A stretch of 64,000 bases of DNA from Corbicula japonica (taxonomy: Eukaryota; Mollusca; Bivalvia; Venerida; Cyrenidae). The stretch lies in assembly GCA_038501625.1 (NCBI GenBank), contig JAZAYU010000001.1:248001-312000 (forward strand), written 5' to 3'. Shown here piece by piece: positions 44,867 through 55,474 of this stretch (position 1 is its first letter; every line of letters starts with the position of its first letter). The position numbers were made by a program, and so were the translations under genes. Below the pieces are notes generated by a model that worked only from the letters and a program-made list of their open reading frames with translations, was not told where the DNA came from and did not search any database.

Positions 44867-46219
44867 CTAAGACTCTGATTCAGAAAATTCTATTTTGTGA
44901 CAATAGGCACGTTCTAAAGACCTTAGTCTGAAAGCATGACGCCCTCGTTTACAAATAAAGCAGAATATCGCAGCTAAACCACTCCTGAAAGACTTGTTTA
45001 CAGCACAGTATAGCACGAAATTCACGGAGAAATTAATTGCCTGCATCAAGTTTGTTACATTCTTAATGATTTTGTATGTGTGTGTTTTGCTTCCCCCCAT
45101 TGTGATGTAAATAAACTTAAGGATTTCAGAGGGGGAGACGAGTATTAGAAAAAGAACTACAACAGCAACAAGCGTTGCCGTCACACTATTTAATGCATTG
45201 TCTGTCTGCCGCCGCCTTGCTTTCATTTGTTTCTTTTGTGGAGTTCCACTTCTGTAGAAAGACTGCTGAGGACTACCCCGCCAGCTTTTGTTACTGTAAG
45301 TTGGCAATGATCGTTGCTTATGTACTTTTACATGGTTGCTGTGGGATGGTGGGGTGAAAGTTAGCTGACGATTACATGAATTAAGTGATGATCCGCTGTT
45401 ACTCGTATAGGAAAAAAGTTCCCTTGGATACTTTGTTAACAAGACTTCATTGTTCTGAGCAGGTGCCATGGATTTTCTGAGCTTTTTTGCGTGATGTATT
45501 TTATAGATTAAACACACATTGAAGTAGAGTAAAGCCACACACGGAATAAAGTCAAAAAGTATCGCCCATACAAGACGTCTTATACTGATAATATTATCAG
45601 TGAATTCTGGACGACTGTCAATTATATAGAAAACATTTCCTTGTTCGTCCATACAGTGTTTGATTATTTTCTCAAATCCAAGTGGAATTGTAAGTGCTAA
45701 ACAAGCGAAATACACTACTCCGATAATAATTCGGGTTTTTCGCAGTGATATAAGTTTTCTAGCTTTGAATGGGTGGCACACGGCTAAATAACGCTCCCCG
45801 GCCATTGCTACTGTGAGCCATGTGCTTGTCACTATAAACCATGTAATCAGCGGCCCGCTCAACCATCTAAAGTACAATACTATCCCTAACTCTGTATATG
45901 TATCCTTATATTCCATTCTCGTGTACATGAACGCCAACAGGCAGAACATGAAGTCTGAAATGGCCAGTCCTATTAATCCAATGTGTGCCGATTTTTCCAT
46001 TTTAGTTAAAGATTGACTGATCTTTTCACGTGTTAGCACCATGAAGTTAAGCACATTTCCTATCATTCCAAATGCACAAACAATTGGGACACCGACTTCC
46101 ATTGTGTAGTAGGATATATTCTCCTCTAGTATAGCATTATAGGATGGCTGGCTCGAGCCGTTTACGACGGTGGATATGTTTGTACTGTCAGGGATTGTTC
46201 TGTTGCAGTGATCCATCAT
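44867..46219 (-). CDS. Rhodopsin-family (class A) neuropeptide-type GPCR, FMRFamide-receptor-like
   Basis: 450-residue seven-helix receptor, probably a plasma-membrane peptide receptor. The N-terminus has four sequons (N6, N14, N20, N34). TM1 ~42-63 (GN55), TM2 ~79-99 (LAISD89), TM3 ~121-145 ending E142-R143-Y144, TM4 ~162-181, TM5 ~215-239 (P226), a long basic Ser-rich third loop (~240-342), TM6 ~343-370 (P363) and TM7 ~384-407 with N400-F-V-L-Y404 for NPxxY. C420/C423 may be palmitoylated. Start: the ATG at 46219 directly follows a 3' splice site, whereas the longer frame to 46288 would use intronic sequence. ERY and NFxxY suit the invertebrate FMRFamide/TRH-receptor-like group, but the ligand is unknown. 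Unusual: no Cys at the TM3 disulphide position, no Trp in TM4, and V361 in place of the TM6 toggle Trp. The frame is intact. Confidence 0.93.
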   Translation of the reverse strand: MMDHCNRTIPDSTNISTVVNGSSQPSYNAILEENISYYTMEVGVPIVCAFGMIGNVLNFMVLTREKISQSLTKMEKSAHIGLIGLAISDFMFCLLAFMYTRMEYKDTYTELGIVLYFRWLSGPLITWFIVTSTWLTVAMAGERYLAVCHPFKARKLISLRKTRIIIGVVYFACLALTIPLGFEKIIKHCMDEQGNVFYIIDSRPEFTDNIISIRRLVWAILFDFIPCVALLYFNVCLIYKIHHAKKLRKSMAPAQNNEVLLTKYPRELFSYTSNSGSSLNSCNRQLTFTPPSHSNHVKVHKQRSLPTYSNKSWRGSPQQSFYRSGTPQKKQMKARRRQTDNALNSVTATLVAVVVLFLILVSPSEILKFIYITMGGSKTHTYKIIKNVTNLMQAINFSVNFVLYCAVNKSFRSGLAAIFCFICKRGRHAFRLRSLERAYCHKIEFSESES

Positions 46220-46222
46220 TGC

Positions 46223-46236
46223 CTGAAAAGAGAAAA
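46223..46236 (-). other. 3' splice site before the GPCR start codon
   Basis: On the minus strand TTTTCTCTTTTCAG precedes GCAATGATGG: a pyrimidine tract and AG, with the exon starting at 46222. It implies a 5'UTR exon upstream. Confidence 0.75.
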
Positions 46237-47318
46237 CATATTCCATTAAGTACTGATAACAATATTGGTGGTCATTTTTTTTATACAAACTTGCTCATTC
46301 TCCAGTGATCATTAATAAACTGAAACTGCCTCTGCTTTATCGCGCTATATTCTTGAAGACTGTATCAAAACTTCTTAATGCATTCCATCATAGTTATTCC
46401 CCTGCTTAACTTGGAATTTTGGTGAACTTTTTGTTCAGGTCTATTGATTTCTGTATTATTATTGTGAATATTTTCTAATCTGTTGACATCAGTTGATCAT
46501 AGTTATGCCCCTTTACTTACTAACTTGACAGACAACTGGTGGCTCTTGTGTTACATTATGGCACTAATTAACTCATATCAGCATTCATTAAATCATCTAT
46601 AACACACATTTTATCTTTCATGGTGTTGTTAAAGTAATAAACTATATGAGAAATGAATTACTTAATGCATGATAACAATTCCATTCCATCAGCATCCAGG
46701 AAGAGCTACACAAGGATGTGGTTAAAGCACATTATCTTAGGTTGCATGCAGATTACTTTTAGTTCTCTTCAAGACTAGATTTCGGAATTTACTGTTATAA
46801 AATGAAGAGTTATAGTGCATTATAATTTTCCTTGAGGTAAACTGCATACTTTTGTAACATCAGAGGAAGGAAGCATGTTGCCTCTAGCAAAATGTCTTAT
46901 TTTAGCTAACATTAGCAAAACAATGGTGGATTATGCTTTTATCAAGGCAAAACTTTAAAAAAATAGATTCTACAATTTTAAATGATTGAAACCAATCCCA
47001 ATACTGCTTTATGTATTTTGATCTACTGATGAATGCATCCTTAAAAGATGTAGTAACTGCACTGTAGCTGCATAGTCCATACCCCATCCAATATGAGTAC
47101 TTTTTTTAATATGAGTGAATTTGATTTTTATTTTGAAAGTTTAGTCATTTTAAAATTATTTATTAAATTGTAGTTGTTATTCAAAGTGTTTTTTAATCAA
47201 ATTTCAGTGGTTTTAACCCATTCAAAAGTGTGTTTTTTTTTTCAAATATAAGTGAATTTAGTTTTATTTTTGAAATTTAATGGTTTTATTTTTTTTAATT
47301 CTAGTGATTCTAATTTTT
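46237..47318. other. Probable GPCR 5' intron start; decayed repeat
   Basis: 46360-46560 contains old array-like text (ATAGTTATTCCCCTGCTTAACT, ATAGTTATGCCCCTTTACTTAC) ending GGTGGCTCTTGTGTT. The remainder is AT-rich with no exon recognised. Confidence 0.5.
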
Positions 47319-48722
47319 ATGCCCCCGCCATGTAATGGCGAAAGGGCATATAGTGTTCACCCTGGCTGTGTGTTTGTGTGTGTGTCAGTGTGTCAGTGTG
47401 TATGTTCGAAAATCGTGTCCGCTCTGTAACTTTGTTATTTCTTAATGGATTTTAAAATAACTTGGTATGAATGTTCACCATATCAAGACGGTGTGTCGCG
47501 TACAATACCCATGCCTGTAGGTCCAAGGTCAAGGTCACTGTTACTAAAAATAGAATTTTCTTGTCAGGGCTGTAACTTCCTTATGAATGGAGGGATTTCA
47601 AGATAACTTGGCACAAATGTTCACCATGACAAGCTGGTGTGTTGCGTACAACACCCATGCCTGTAGGTCCAAGGTCAAGGTCACTGTTACTAAAAATAGA
47701 ATTTTCTTGTCCGGGCTGTAACTTCCTTATGAATGGAGGGATTTCAAGATAACTTGGCACAAATGTTCACCATGACAAGCTGGTATGTCGCGTACAACAC
47801 CCATGCCTGTAGGTCCAAGGTCAAGGTCACTGTTACTAAAAATAGAATTTTCTTGTCCGGGCTGTAACTTCCTTATGAATGGAGGGATTTCAAAATAACT
47901 TGGCACAAATGTTCACCATGACAAGATGGTGTGTCCCGTACAACACCCATGCCTGTAGGTCCAAGGTCAAGGTCACTGTTACTAAAAAAAGAATTTTGTT
48001 GGAAAAATTGTGTCCGCTCTGTAACTTTGTTATTTCGTATTGGACTTTAAAAGAACTCGGTATAAATGTTCACCATATCAAGACGGTGTGTCACGTACAA
48101 TACCCATGCCTGTAGGTCCTAGGTCAAGGTCGCTGTTACTAAAAATAGAATTTTCTTGTCCAGGCTGTAACTTCCTTATGAATGGAGGGATTTCAAAATA
48201 ACTTGGCACAAATGTTCACCATGATACGGCGGTGTGTCATGTACAACACCCATGCCTTAAGGTCAAAGGTCAAGGTCACTGTTACTAAAAATATAATTTT
48301 GTTATAAAAATCTTGTCTGCTCTGTTACTTTTTTATTTCTTATTGGATTTTAAAATAACTTGGTATAAATGTTCATTATATCAAGACGATGTGTTGTGTA
48401 AAATACCCATGCCTGTAGGTCCAAGGTCAAGGTCACTGTTACAAAAAATAGAAATTTCTTGTACTGGCTATAACTTCGTTATTAACAGAGTGATTTCAAA
48501 ATAATCTGGCACAAATGTTCACTATGACAAGGCGTTGTGTTGTGTACAATTTCCATGCCTGTAGGTCCAAGGTCAAGGTCACTATTACTAAAACCAGAAT
48601 TTTCTTGTCTGGGCTGTGAGTTTGTTATTACTTATTGGATTTTCAAATAACTTGGTATAAATGTTCACCATGACAGACATGCATAGCGGGGGCATCCGTG
48701 TCCTATGGACACATTTCTAGTT
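47319..48722 (+). repeat. HEL-C tandem-array element, complete
   Basis: 5' ATGCCCCCGCCATGTAATGG hairpin with GGGCATATAG, a GTGTGT-rich leader, about eight units of ~146 bp with GTAGGTCCAAGGTCAAGGTC, then GCGGGGGCATCC, hairpin GTGTCCTATGGACAC (48698-48712) and ATTTCTAGTTTT. ATGCCCCC and GGGGGCAT are the inverted subterminal motifs. Confidence 0.92.
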
Positions 48723-48798
48723 TTCTTCTTGAAATTCATGATTGTTTAGTGATGACTCACCCTTCACCCTACGCTGGGGGACAGATTATTTTCTTTTT

Positions 48799-49376
48799 AT
48801 GCCCCCGCCATGAAATGGCGACGGGCATTAAGAGTTGCTCCTGTCCGTCCGTCCGTCCGATATTCTCGTGAACGCAACTCCTCCTACACTACTGGTCGGA
48901 ATTTAATGAAACTTGACCACAATGATATGTAGTTGTGCATGAAGGTGGGGTTTCACTCTTACATGTTCCGTTCAGAAGTTATTGCCCTTTGATACTTCCA
49001 TTTACATTAGTTTTAATAGGAGTATATCTCGTGAACGCAACTCCTCCTACACTACTGGTGGGAATTTAATGAAACTTGACCACAATGCTTGGCCTGATAT
49101 GTTGTTGTGCATAAAGGTGGGGTTTTGCTCTTACATGTTCCATTCAGAAGTTATGGCCCTTTGATAATTCCATTTACATTAGTTTTAATAGGAATATATC
49201 TTGTGAACGCAACTCCTCCTACACCTCTGCTGGGAATTTGATGAAACTTTACCACAATGCTTGGCCTGATATGTTGTTGTGCAAAAAGGTGGGGTTTTGC
49301 TCTTACATGTTCTGTTCAGAAGTTATGGCCCTTTGATACTTCCATTTACATTAGTTTTAATAGGAATATATCTTGT
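48799..49376 (+). repeat. HEL-C 5' end with a different unit (~165-172 bp)
   Basis: 5' ATGCCCCCGCCATGAAATGG hairpin, GTCCGTCCGTCCGTCC leader and three units starting GTGAACGCAACTCCTCCTAC (48868, 49030, 49202). It has no 3' end of its own and runs into HEL-B text at 49377. The matching 3' end may be at 56917. Confidence 0.85.
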
Positions 49377-49563
49377 TTCTTATATTTTGTGCATTTTGCC
49401 CATAACTTAAAAACTACTTGAGATACTGCCTTGAAACTTGAAATATATATTTTCACCATCAAAATCTACATCATAACCAACAAGACCCATAACCATGCTT
49501 CCAATATTTTCAAATTATGCCCCTTTTTAACTTACATTTTGTGTTAAGAAAAATATACACTTC
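49377..49563 (+). repeat. HEL-B unit fragment
   Basis: TTGCCCATAACTTAAAAACTAC and CACCATCAAAATCTACATC: just over one unit, cut off at ACACTT by the CCCGCGCGAAA boundary. Confidence 0.78.
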
Positions 49564-49969
49564 CCGCGCGAAATTTGGACTGGAATTCTTAGCATTTCTA
49601 AAGAATTCTTGTGAATTCTAAGTATTTTTATCCCATGAAATCTTAAGATTTCCTAGGAAATCCTAGGACAAAGTGGTTGGATTTTATTGGAATTAATTGG
49701 CGGTATTGGGACACTTTTCCTAGGAAATCCTAGGATTTCCAATTGGCAAAACTGTGGAATATATAGGAATTAACAAATGGGAAATCACGGGAAATCTCGA
49801 GAAATCCAACATGTTAGAAATCCCATGGATTCCAAATAAATCCAAGATGTTAGAAATAATATGAATACATAGGAATTCATAGAAAATCCTACAAAATCCA
49901 AAAGTTAGAAATCATATGAATACTTAGGAAATCATTAGAAATTTTGTCAATAGCTATGACTTCATAGAT

Positions 49970-50190
49970 GTGACTTTTAAAGCATGAGCTAACAGTGTAG
50001 ATCCAGATCAGCTCTCACGTCTGTGTCTTCTGATAAGGATCTACACTGTTTGCTTTTAGATTTATTGGGTTATATATATCTGACTAAAAAGCCAAGTGTA
50101 GTTCCTGATCAGATTGCACAGATGTGCTGGCTGATCTACTAGGTTGACAATGTTAGCACATGCAATAAAACCCATGTAAATGGAGTTAAG
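49970..50190. repeat. DH235, diverged copy
   Basis: AACAGTGTAGATCCAGATCAG, AAGGATCTACACTGTTTGC and TGCACAGATGTGCTGGCTGATC. Termini are poor. Confidence 0.8.
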
Positions 50191-50845
50191 GGGCAGTAAA
50201 AAGTACATAAAATTTAATTGAACTATCTTTTGGTAGTAAACAAACAGATATCATCAATCTATAAGCCAGGTCAACAATCTGGCTCAATAAGTGAATCAAT
50301 TATGATGAACAAAAAACCTGATTATCTAAGAAAATAACATATTCATTATAACATAGTAGCTTTTAATCTGGATCAGTTTAAATATATGATTGATTTATGT
50401 AATACAGAATATTTCAAACTGCATTTTAAACCAAACACTGTACACATATAGTATAAACAAGCAGTACAATTAAGACTACATCTATTAAATTTAAAATCAA
50501 ATACATTGTTTGTATGAAATAGTTATACAATGCAAAGAAAATCTTTGTTTGAATTGCAAGATTTGTCCCTTTACAATACTGGGATCCTATGTATTTATTG
50601 GACAATCAATTTTCCGGACAAAATTTATATCAGTTGAAGTCACACTCAATTTTTGATGAATTCTGGAAAAAATATATAAGAATCATGTAGACACCTTTTG
50701 CTTCAATGTAAATAACAACAATGTCGCAGTTGGTTAACTTTCATGTATAATAATGATATTTTTACTACATGCCCTTTTGTTTACAATAAGATTTCATGAT
50801 TAAGTCACATAAGGGTCATTTATTGTAACCCCGCATGAGCCAATC
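50191..50845. other. No gene seen
   Basis: Very AT-rich; nothing recognised. Confidence 0.5.
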
Positions 50846-50967
50846 TATAATTGGACAAAGGTAATTTGGCCATATTTACATTGGCGTGTTTACATTGGCG
50901 TTACATGTAAACAATTGACTAATATTTTAATCTTTGTTTAATACAATTCGTAACGCTCGCAACACTT

Positions 50968-51076
50968 GTCCCAAATAGCCGAGTGGTCTAAGACGCAGTC
51001 AATAAAAATAATTTGAAATGCAATGGTTGCATTACGCAGATATAGGTTGTAGGTTCAAAACATGTTTGTTTTTTTT
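50968..51076 (+). other. tRNA-like pol III unit, copy 3 (weakened)
   Basis: Intact box A; box B lacks the central CG. T-run GTTTTTTTTC follows. Confidence 0.5.
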
Positions 51077-51199
51077 CACATTTTATTTTAAAGCTTGTTA
51101 CACAATTATTATTTCCGCGATAAAATAAATTAAATCAAAATACACAAAATACTTCGAAATAACTGCAATGAAACTTAAAAAATATAAATTTAAAATTAA

Positions 51200-51293
51200 C
51201 TCTGAAAGCCGTGTGTCAGTGTGAATCGAACCCGTGTCGAAAAAAAGTTAAGCCATTGCCAGGTGGATGCGTTAACCACTGCGATATCTAGGT
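51200..51293 (-). other. Second tRNA-like pol III unit, copy 3
   Basis: Box B is intact on the minus strand; box A-like GCAGTGGTTAACGC. Same position and orientation as in copies 1 and 2. Confidence 0.58.
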
Positions 51294-51404
51294 GATGAGA
51301 TATATAAAGGACAAATATACTTTTAACGCGTAAATTTGCCTTAACCTGTGTTTACATTCTATTAACAATTGTAAACATCGCCAATTTAGCTTGGTCAACC
51401 TATA

Positions 51405-52101
51405 GAGTGTTTGAAGATGTCTCATCAAATTACAAAACAAGTACATACAAATGTTTTTGCAATTATAAAGGAAATAATGCACAGCAGACGAACAGACTAT
51501 CATGAATTGATGACATAATCAATTTACGTTTTATCTCATTATATATAACTACCTAAATTTTCACTCATTTAGGACCTCACTATAGCTTACGTACTTCTAA
51601 TTTTTTTTATAAAAACAGTGAAGGGTTTTCGAGATGTAAATGATGATGCTTAATGGGAAAAGGCCGCTTAGAGAATGTTTATGGAAAATAATCAAAATTT
51701 AAAATGAAAACTTCAAAAATATATATGGAAACTCTTTGTCCGGTAAATTTATCTTCCGTTACGATTTTATCTGCTGCCTTACTGCCTTCCTTTGGAGCTT
51801 CTTTTCATAAAAAATCTTTCAGTATCAAATAAGCTTATGTAAAAGAAGAACCGACGATTACTCCATGCAAGATTTTCATGATTATGATGCAAAATCCAAA
51901 AGTTAGAAAGAAAAAATATCAATTTTTGTCCGGTAATATGAATGATCCCAGTATGGATATGACTTATATCACAAGTGCTATGAACATCAGGATCCAGATC
52001 AGACTGCATATTAGAAGAAATATTTAGGAAGGCAAAAGTTGTTACCAACATAAAGTTTTCATGAGGGACGGACTGAGAGATGAACAAAGCAATCCCTATT
52101 A
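51405..52101. other. No gene seen
   Basis: AT-rich. The 102-codon minus-strand frame (51779-52087) has no domain signal. Confidence 0.5.
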
Positions 52102-52126
52102 GTCACCTTTTCTTCGAAAAGGTGAC
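52102..52126. repeat. Perfect 11-bp hairpin
   Basis: GTCACCTTTTC-TTC-GAAAAGGTGAC. Similar to the terminal hairpins of the HEL families, but no array is attached. Confidence 0.85.
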
Positions 52127-52596
52127 ACAAAAACTATAAATGCTCCTGTCCTAAGACTGTTTTTTTTTAAAATAAAGTTTTGTTGTCCACATTGACACAT
52201 CTTGTAAATGTTTCAATCTTCTGCTTTGGTTTCTGACGTATGGATGGCAAAGGTATATGGATGTCAGTGACTCTTTAAAACGATTGTTCTCTGCCCATGC
52301 CTCTCTAAAATGATCGTCAGTAGATGCTTTTGGTGGTAGATTTCTTTACTGTTACTCCGACATGGATTTTATCTAAACAAACAAAAATATTATAAGGCAA
52401 CAAAGTTGGACCACTGAACCTCATGTGGACCTGTCCTTGATCTCCACAGAATCCAGCAACAGTACCAGTTCAAGTACAAAGCACTGGACACCAGTTTGGA
52501 AATCAGGTGCAGCTGGGAATCAAATCCTGACCATTGGGGATGTAGTCAATTTCAAATGGTGAAGCTTGCTAAACTACTATCAATAGAATCTGGTAT
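52127..52596. other. No gene seen
   Basis: AT-rich; nothing recognised. Confidence 0.5.
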
Positions 52597-52832
52597 AACC
52601 CTTTACTCCATGTTTACACCTTTTTATGCATGTGCGACCAGTGTAGATCCAGATCAGCCGGCACATTCTAGCCGTCCGATCAGGATCTGCATGCTTGCTT
52701 TTGTCAGGGATCACCTAACAAATCAAAAAGTGAACAATTTAGATCCTGATAAGACTGCATAGGTGTGCTGGCTGATCTGGAACTTAACTGTTTACCTTTG
52801 CAATAAAGGTGTATCTATAGAGGAAAGGGTTA
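52597..52832. repeat. DH235 copy
   Basis: AACCCTTTACTCCATGTTTA to ATAGAGGAAAGGGTTA, both hairpins present. Confidence 0.9.
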
Positions 52833-52845
52833 AATTCCCAAGGGC

Positions 52846-53027
52846 AAATTGTTTTGCCAATGATTGTACCAAGGCATTAACCTCTGCAGTTCTGATTTTC
52901 ATCGTACTGACTCTTTTGAAAATGGTAGTTTTATAAATACACTAAATTGCTCTCTTTAAATTCCTCTCTACTTTTTGGCTTTGTGGGGAGGCTGTGCTTC
53001 TGAATATATGCACGCATATTTCACAAC
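52846..53027 (+). repeat. GCATATTTCAC repeat family, forward copy
   Basis: GTTTTGCCAATGATTGTACC, GGCATTAACCTCTGCAGTTC, GTGGGGAGGCTGTGCTTCTG and GCATATTTCACAAC match 2036-2209 plus 4065-4075. Confidence 0.75.
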
Positions 53028-53155
53028 TGTTTAATATATTAACACGGATAAAACAGTAGCTTATACATACAATTTTAATAATTCCAGAACAATGCCCCGA
53101 CTGTCATATAAATTCACATAATTTCTAAAAATAAAACAGGCCTTGATCTACTTAC

Positions 53156-53227
53156 AAGACGATCGTCCAGCATGCTGGTGTAGACACATCTTGAAGCTTC
53201 ATAACTATTGTAGTTGGCCGATTTATA
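53156..53227 (-). promoter_or_regulatory. Candidate upstream exon with TATA box (speculative)
   Basis: On the minus strand TATAAAT (53227-53221) is followed about 70 nt later by a splice donor, CTT|GTAAGTAG (exon end 53156). This could be the 5'UTR exon paired with the acceptor at 46223, with an intron of about 6.9 kb. It lies inside the putative 5.9-kb insertion, which argues against it. Confidence 0.25.
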
Positions 53228-53541
53228 CCTGGAATTGTTATGCAATACTTAATATTTTGATTTTATTATTTTTCAGGAGACTAAAACAAAACATTCATGA
53301 TCCGTAGAGCAATATGTCCGTTCTTGCATTCTTCATGTTTCTGTTTTGTTGTTGTTGTAGAAATTTAGATGTAATTTATATAGATAACCATTGCATGGCA
53401 CGAATACAGTCTTATTTTGCATCTCGATATAACTGCAGATAAATTGTTAAATGAGGAAAGCAAACGTTACTTACTTGCATATTTCAAATAAAATTTCCAG
53501 TAACACGTTGTAAAAATTCAAACTGTCTCGATTCGCTGACA

Positions 53542-53564
53542 TGACGTCATATATGATGACGTAA
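53542..53564. promoter_or_regulatory. Paired CRE-like sites
   Basis: TGACGTCA (53542-53549) and TGACGTAA (53557-53564). ACGTCAT-ATATG-ATGACGT forms a perfect inverted repeat. Possibly a cAMP-response promoter element about 320 bp upstream of the TATA candidate. Confidence 0.4.
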
Positions 53565-55299
53565 TTTTGCCGTGCGCACTTTGCACTGGTTTACTCTTAG
53601 TGCGCAATGTGCTTTTTAAATAGTTTATTAATCCACAATAATTTATAATTTAAAAGAACTGTCTGTGTCCAAGTCAAAAACAAAACATTCTGTGAAAAAC
53701 ACATGTTCGGTATTGAAAATAAATATTTTTTACACATTCGTCGATTTAAAATTAGAACAATGATTAATCTGCCACAACTTAAACACTGCTGACCTTGATG
53801 CCTGATGGAGATAAAAATTGATGCTGCCTGTCAATAGACAAACTTATTTTTTTATGTAAATGACAACCTCAAACATACCGACAAAGCTTTGATCTGACTT
53901 CACTCGCGCCGACGCTGCACTTTGATCTTCAATCATCGGGTTCGAAGGTGCTAATTTAGCTGTTTGTTGAAATGGAAGGAATATTATTGATATGTAGTAA
54001 TTAGTTGAAACTGGAGAAATGTTTTAATTGCGGTAAATTTAATTTTAAATGATTTATTTTTCACACATATAGTCATTCATTGTACTCGGGCGAGTGTGAT
54101 TTTGTTTGGCCGATACGTTTTGGTCATTCATTTTTAAAGTCCCCCAGTAAGCAATACTTATAATTCACAAACTTTTCATACTACTGTAGATCTATACAAC
54201 TTTCGCCGATCTGAGAGAAAAAAAAAATCGTGTAAGGGAGGAATCAACAAATTCTCGTATGTTGAAAGTTAAAAAGTGACTTCACCAGCGTCGTCCCGTT
54301 TTTACTAAAATTTTGCTTTTACAAACGTTAATATTTTGTTAGGTAACATAAAATCTTCTTTAATCTACAGTTTTCAAGCGACGGAAAACTCTCAGATTTC
54401 AAAATTATTAAAAAAATTAGTAAAATAAACAAGGACATAACATGATTCGTCGCCGATTATTCTAGTAACTAATAAGATTAAATAATAACTCTGTGTTGTT
54501 GTAAACTGTTTCAAAATGACTTAAAAATGTAATGAGACATGTAATTTTAACAATTCAACTTGCCTCTATAGTTATATCTAATTAGTTTTTTCGGAAAACT
54601 GCTTCATTGAAAGTGTATATAATTTCGGACATGAACCATTTCGGATATGTCTTTATAAGATTGCTGAATTAAAATTACCCAAAAGTAGATGTACCTCAAA
54701 ATGAGATTAATCATTCAATGCCTAAACCACTCTCAACTTTAGGGAGATGTAAGCAAGAGTTGCCCTGGTATAGGGTGGGGTTGGTGAAGGTGTTCAACAT
54801 TCCTGTTTAAACATACATGTATGAATGCAATTAGAATCTAGATGTATTTCAGGCTGGACATAATTCATAATTTCACATAATAAATGATTTCAGCTCAGAT
54901 AAAAACACAATAAACAGTTTAAAATGGGGCAATAAAGTATTCTCTATTGTTTCTGAATTTATTTTGATTATATTTTTCATTTATTTAGCTGCACAAAAAA
55001 TCCGAAGGAAATCTTCCTTGAAATGCTTTCCACAAGTATGGCATGTATGAACTTGCTGACAAAAATCTGAGCAATACTTTTCCTCAGAAAATATGTTAAA
55101 TAATATAAACATGCTTACTTTAAATTACAAGAAAATTAATACTTTTTCGTATGGAGAAAACTTTTGGACAATCTTGGATCCTGTCTACTTTTAAGTCCAA
55201 CATATTCTTAGTTTCTCCAATTTATGCAGTTAGAAAATCATACAAAGTCCAAGAATTTTCAAAGTTTTGACAGATGGAAAAAATGGGATTTTGTTGGAG
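53565..55299. other. No gene seen
   Basis: Mostly AT-rich. 53900-53950 is locally CG-richer (CACTCGCGCCGACGCTGCAC). No exon with both splice sites recognised. Confidence 0.45.
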
Positions 55300-55474
55300 A
55301 CATAGTCCAATATATTCCTAAATTTTCCAATACAACAATCTTAAGAATTCCTAGGAATTTCTAGGATATTTTAGTCCAATGATTTCCAATATTTTTCCAC
55401 AGGAAAAATGTTGGATTTCTTGTCAATTCCTATGAATTCTTGTGAATGAAGAAAGGCTTGGATTTTTTTCGCAC

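Larger units (their letters stand above)
50846..51404. mobile_element. TIR element with two convergent tRNA-like units, copy 3
   Basis: TATAATTGGACAAAGGTAAT to TTGGTCAACCTATA. The plus unit (50968-51076) has box A TAGCCGAGTGG (50976-50986), but box B has mutated to GGTTCAAAA (51052). The minus unit (about 51200-51293) keeps GGGTTCGATTC (51223-51233). Both have T-runs after box B or nearby. Confidence 0.82.
49564..55474. mobile_element. Putative 5.9-kb insertion with CCCGYGCGAAA ends
   Basis: Left CCCGCGCGAAATTTGGAC and right (reverse strand) CCCGTGCGAAAAAAATCC are inverted. Each end is followed inward by 300-400 bp full of short GGAAATCC / CCTAGGAAATC / GAATTCC motifs. It splits a tandem-array element whose 5' end is at 48799 and 3' end at 56917. 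No transposase frame was found. The interior holds DH235 copies, a tRNA-like TIR element and promoter-like DNA, so a captured or complex insertion is possible. A large independent segment with chance terminal similarity cannot be excluded. Confidence 0.5.

Noticed and set aside
46220..46288. N-terminal extension of the GPCR
   Set aside because: It lies upstream of a strong splice acceptor and has no signal-peptide character that would require it.
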